Source of the DNA: a candidate division CSSED10-310 bacterium
GTDB lineage: Bacteria; CSSED10-310; JAFGJC01
DNA length: 8,398 nucleotides
Assembly: GCA_016929305.1 (NCBI GenBank)
Contig: JAFGJC010000449.1
Span: 1 to 8,398 of the forward strand
Reading direction: 5' to 3'
Part shown: in pieces, positions 6,141 through 8,398 of the stretch
Layout: the number at the start of each line of letters is the position of its first letter
Position numbering within the stretch: position 1 is the first letter of the stretch
Position numbers and translations under genes: made by a program
Notes under the pieces: model-generated
What the model was told of the DNA's origin: nothing
The model's input: the letters and a program-made list of their open reading frames with translations, nothing else
Databases searched by the model: none

Positions 6141-6158
6141 GTTTGATCCGATTGTTAG
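6141..6158 (-). other. attC-like half site after the VOC gene
   Basis: CTAACAA-N4-ATCAAAC covers the stop codon of the VOC gene. It matches the same-spaced motif at the end of the toxin gene (5271-5288) at all 14 fixed bases. In integron cassettes such a stretch would be the 5' half of attC (box R'' then L''). No matching L'/R' half is found in the next 100 or so bases on the minus strand, so the site appears truncated. Confidence 0.4.
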
Positions 6159-6742
6159 TCAGCGATCGCGATAAACTCCTGCAGTGCTAGCCTGTTCTCC
6201 GCGATGGTAATGAACACGTCTTGATTCGGGGATTTCTGAATAGCCTCGCCCACCCCGAGTGAATCCACCATATGCGGCTTATCGTCTGGCATTGGCACTT
6301 CGATTCGGCTGACGAAAGCACCGATCTCGCGTTCTGCAGCATCAGGGCTGATCCTCTCTACCACCTCGACGAGAATCGGCACCCCGGGTCGAGTGAGCCA
6401 GATTGTCTTGAAATGCCTGTGTGTGGCGAGGCTCTTCGGGTATAGATACCAACCGCTGCCAGACACCCGGTCCAAAAACGCAAATACATCTGACACATTG
6501 AGTGCAATATGGTGAAGCCCTGAGCCCCGCTTCACCATTGCGTCGCGATAAGGCCCGTCACCAATCGCCTCCAGCAGAAGCAGGCGTCCTGAGGCACCGA
6601 CTGACCCTACGTAAACTTCCTTGGTTCCTTCTGATGGAAACTCTTCGATTTCGCCAATTGGCCAGCCCTGCAGCCTAATGGATAACAAACTACGCTCTAG
6701 ATTGCTGACAAGAATCCCAATATGATCAATATTACGCTTCAT
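6155..6742 (-). CDS. VOC-superfamily protein, methylmalonyl-CoA epimerase-like
   Basis: The protein is 195 aa. Two beta-alpha-beta-beta-beta modules of the vicinal oxygen chelate fold span about residues 5-130. Candidate metal ligands sit at the expected places: H7 (DHIGI), E58 (LLLLEAI), H77 or H78 (GLHHIALNV) and E126 (VEVVE). The segment LLEAIGDGPY with GSGLHHIALNV resembles methylmalonyl-CoA epimerase and glyoxalase relatives. The extra C-terminal 60 residues are unusual for a lone epimerase and unassigned. No mutase or propionyl-CoA genes are nearby, so the substrate is open. The ATG has a weak AGGG (6748-6751) at 5 bases. Its stop codon overlaps an attC-like motif, and its richer GC differs from the AT-rich fragment and toxin-antitoxin genes beside it, suggesting separate acquisition. 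Confidence 0.85.
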   Translation of the reverse strand: MKRNIDHIGILVSNLERSLLSIRLQGWPIGEIEEFPSEGTKEVYVGSVGASGRLLLLEAIGDGPYRDAMVKRGSGLHHIALNVSDVFAFLDRVSGSGWYLYPKSLATHRHFKTIWLTRPGVPILVEVVERISPDAAEREIGAFVSRIEVPMPDDKPHMVDSLGVGEAIQKSPNQDVFITIAENRLALQEFIAIAD

Positions 6743-6859
6743 AAGCGCCCTGCTGGTTAATCGCGGCGGTCACTAGACGGCTGTCACACAGGGAAACGGG
6801 CAGAGGTGACATTTCAAGGACACCGTATCGACAGGGAACATACCCCGGCTGCTCTGTGA

Positions 6860-6875
6860 TATAAGGTTTCTTATA
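6860..6875. repeat. Small hairpin over the ATPase stop codon
   Basis: TATAAG (6860-6865), loop GTTT, CTTATA (6870-6875) is a perfect but weak AT-rich 6-bp stem that includes the stop codon of the ATPase gene. The 6743-6870 gap to the VOC gene holds nothing else I can assign; its GGTGACATTTCA phrase (6805-6816) recalls insertion-sequence ends but is too little to call. Confidence 0.3.
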
Positions 6876-8109
6876 AAAATCGTGCAGGGAGTTTCAGGAT
6901 GCGGTCATCCAGCAATTCGATGCGATCGGAGTTGTTGACCAGTATCCCGAATCGCGCATCCGTATCCCGGATAAAAATCTTCAAAGCGGTCAGCGAGCGA
7001 TGGTCGATGGTGAATCCCTGTTTTATCTCGATGGGAATCGCACCGGACGGCATATCGACGATCAGATCGATTTCTGATTTATCTTTGGTCCGGTAGAAAT
7101 GGAAATCTATGCCTGTTTCCATCAGGCACTGAAATCCCCGTATTATTTCCTCCGTGACGAAGGATTCGAACGAGTATCCTGCGGCGGGATGAACCAGAAG
7201 ATCATCCAGGGTTCTTACTTTCAGATGATGATGCAGCAATCCCGAATCCCGGAAAAATCCACGCGGCATCTTCTGGACTTTTTTAAACGGATTTTTCTCG
7301 AAACTCCGAAGATTTCGCCAGACAAACGTTCCATGGATGATTTCAAGATATTCCCGGACGGTTACGGAGCTGACTCCAAGTGCACGAGCTATTTCCGAAC
7401 AATTGATCATTGTTCCGGACCGCTGAACGAGAGACTGAATAAACAGGCGGTAACCATGCGTATGGATTCCCGGAAACAACCGCTGGATATCCCGGCGGAT
7501 ATAGTCCGAGAAATAGGCATCCATCCAGAGCGGGTAAAAACCGGATTGATCCCTGTCCCGGATCCGGGGCTCAGGATAACCTCCCAAAAACCACTGGTCG
7601 TACACCTGGTTCACGGTCATTCGGGATTCCAGATCGAGCAGATGCTCCGCTTCGGATTCCCGGATGATCCGGTCATACACGGGCGATAACGGCAGATCGA
7701 AATATTCCGCTGCTTTGAACGGCCACAATTCGACGGTGGCGATTCGGCCTGCCAGTGTCTCCGACAAGCCCCGCACGATTTCGGGCGAGCTGGAACCGGT
7801 CAGTATGAACCGTCCGGCGGTTTTGCGGTCCTGATCAATCACTCCTCGCAGAACCCGGAAAAGTTCAGGATACTGCTGCGCCTCATCGATAATCGTTCGA
7901 TTCGTGTTTCGGGAAAAAAATCCGAGGGGATCGGTGGTGATAAGCTGGTAGTGATCAGAGCGCTCCAGATCGTAATAGTTCCAATCCGGGCGGATTTCGC
8001 GAACGAGTGTCGATTTTCCGCACTGGCGGACACCGATGATAGCTACAGCAGGGAACAGTTCCAGCAACCGGTCGATTTTACGGGCGAGGAATCGCGTTTT
8101 GACCATCAT
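6871..8109 (-). CDS. AAA-type ATPase with DUF4143-like C-terminal domain
   Basis: The protein is 412 aa, the usual length for the AAA_14/DUF4143 family. The Walker A motif is G26-VRQC-G31-K32-S33-T34, Walker B is TIIDE (D75-E76), and the sensor-like LTGSSSP is at 103-109. An arginine in LAGR at R122 is typical. Residues about 235-262 form a winged-helix-like segment (IARALGVSSVTVREYL). The C-terminal domain has SEIDLIVD (E346, D348) and IEIKQG (E361, K363), the pattern of a PD-(D/E)xK nuclease fold, although most DUF4143 proteins have no proven nuclease activity. These genes are common, mobile and often stand alone; a defence or toxin-like role is suspected but not established. The start is an ATGATG with no recognisable ribosome binding site, just behind a palindrome. 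Confidence 0.9.
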   Translation of the reverse strand: MMVKTRFLARKIDRLLELFPAVAIIGVRQCGKSTLVREIRPDWNYYDLERSDHYQLITTDPLGFFSRNTNRTIIDEAQQYPELFRVLRGVIDQDRKTAGRFILTGSSSPEIVRGLSETLAGRIATVELWPFKAAEYFDLPLSPVYDRIIRESEAEHLLDLESRMTVNQVYDQWFLGGYPEPRIRDRDQSGFYPLWMDAYFSDYIRRDIQRLFPGIHTHGYRLFIQSLVQRSGTMINCSEIARALGVSSVTVREYLEIIHGTFVWRNLRSFEKNPFKKVQKMPRGFFRDSGLLHHHLKVRTLDDLLVHPAAGYSFESFVTEEIIRGFQCLMETGIDFHFYRTKDKSEIDLIVDMPSGAIPIEIKQGFTIDHRSLTALKIFIRDTDARFGILVNNSDRIELLDDRILKLPARFL

Positions 8110-8110
8110 T

Positions 8111-8144
8111 TTTAAAGGTTAACTTTAAATTTTCCGCATGTCAA
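8111..8144 (-). promoter_or_regulatory. Palindrome and -35 box upstream of the ATPase gene
   Basis: TTTAAAG (8111-8117), GTTAA, CTTTAAA (8123-8129) form a perfect 7-bp-arm inverted repeat directly before the ATG. A perfect TTGACA (8144-8139, minus strand) lies 17 bases from a poor -10 candidate TAACCT (8121-8116), inside the palindrome. A repressor binding here would block both polymerase and ribosome access. The lack of a ribosome binding site fits a very short leader. Confidence 0.45.
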
Positions 8145-8250
8145 CAGACAGAATCCTGGTTTGTCACCGAGTCTTCTTTGTATGTTTAGTTTTCAGTATC
8201 CAGGCAGTCCTTGACTTCTTCACTTGCTCCGCGAGCGGGTTTGGGGTCTT

Positions 8251-8337
8251 CAATATCCAATATCCAACACCCAATTAACAATGATGAAGTATTGGTGGGG
8301 CGGTATCCTAAACTTGGGCATTGGAAATTGGGCGTTG
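8251..8337. repeat. Degenerate ATTGG-type repeat cluster with inverted repeat
   Basis: CAATATC is repeated twice in tandem (8251-8264). CAACACCCAATT (8265-8276) is inverted at 8326-8337 as AATTGGGCGTTG, 11 of 12 complementary. TTGGGCATTG and TTGGGCGTTG (8314-8323 and 8328-8337) also repeat directly. The whole of 8110-8398 holds no gene; such ATTGG-rich low-complexity repeats occur between genes in many environmental genomes. Confidence 0.5.
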
Positions 8338-8387
8338 TTTATTCGTTATTGTAATTTTTTCGCAAAGCATCATTCCCTATGATCCGA

Positions 8388-8398
8388 CAGTAAAAACC
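8388..8398. repeat. Terminal direct repeat, right copy
   Basis: The last 11 bases (CAGTAAAAACC) equal the first 11 bases of the window. See the left copy for what this may mean. Confidence 0.5.

Noticed and set aside
6743..6870. Possible insertion-sequence end (GGTGACATTTCA phrase) between VOC and ATPase genes
   Set aside because: There is no partner inverted repeat, no transposase remnant and no target duplication.
7099..7689. Plus-strand frame of 196 codons opposite the ATPase gene
   Set aside because: The minus strand encodes a full ATPase with Walker motifs; the plus frame has no recognisable features.
1..8398. CRISPR array, tRNA or rRNA genes
   Set aside because: No regularly spaced repeats and no tRNA-like TTC-rich arm or rRNA segments were seen on either strand.

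Overview
The window looks like chromosomal accessory DNA from a Gram-negative bacterium of mid GC content. The reasons are several Sec and lipoprotein signal peptides, ordinary sigma-70-like promoters, GGAGG-type ribosome binding sites, and dispersed palindromic repeats at both ends. The mix of genes (secreted ankyrin protein, radical SAM/SPASM enzyme, small lipoproteins, MazEF, an ATPase with a DUF4143-like tail) would fit a Desulfobacterota-like or similar environmental lineage. Nothing in the window proves the taxon.

Layout, left to right. Bases 1-149 hold palindromic repeat DNA. Bases 150-2156 (minus) encode a secreted ankyrin-repeat protein with a beta-rich C-terminal part. Diverging from it, 2359-3780 (plus) encodes a radical SAM/SPASM enzyme with one N-terminal TPR unit. 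Bases 3788-5014 (minus) form a lipoprotein cluster. It has a two-gene unit (139 and 170 aa) and a very short lipoprotein gene of 30 codons at 3788-3880. That short gene has its own promoter, ribosome binding site and lipobox and is easy to miss. In all three proteins the lipobox cysteine is residue 23.

Bases 5041-5284 carry a short GC hairpin repeat and an attC-like palindrome that begins in the last codons of the MazF toxin gene. Bases 5285-5850 (minus) are a complete ribbon-helix-helix/MazF toxin-antitoxin operon with a near-consensus promoter and a palindromic operator over the -10 box. Bases 5898 to about 6110 hold the C-terminal part of an unrecognised protein that lacks a convincing start. 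Bases 6155-6742 (minus) encode a VOC-superfamily protein resembling methylmalonyl-CoA epimerase. The 3' ends of the VOC and toxin genes share CTAACAA-N4-ATCAAAC overlapping the stop codon, although the proteins are unrelated. This suggests both arrived as integron-type gene cassettes, with the attC behind the VOC gene truncated. No integrase gene is present, so the interpretation is open.

Bases 6871-8109 (minus) encode an AAA-type ATPase with a DUF4143-like tail. Bases 8110-8398 are non-coding, repeat-rich DNA. The first and last 11 bases of the window are identical, so the sequence could be a circular contig or an element bounded by direct repeats.

The genes do not form one pathway. The best candidates for something undescribed are the 8-residue mature lipopeptide gene converging on the radical SAM/SPASM gene, and the attC-like 3' ends around the toxin-antitoxin and VOC genes.
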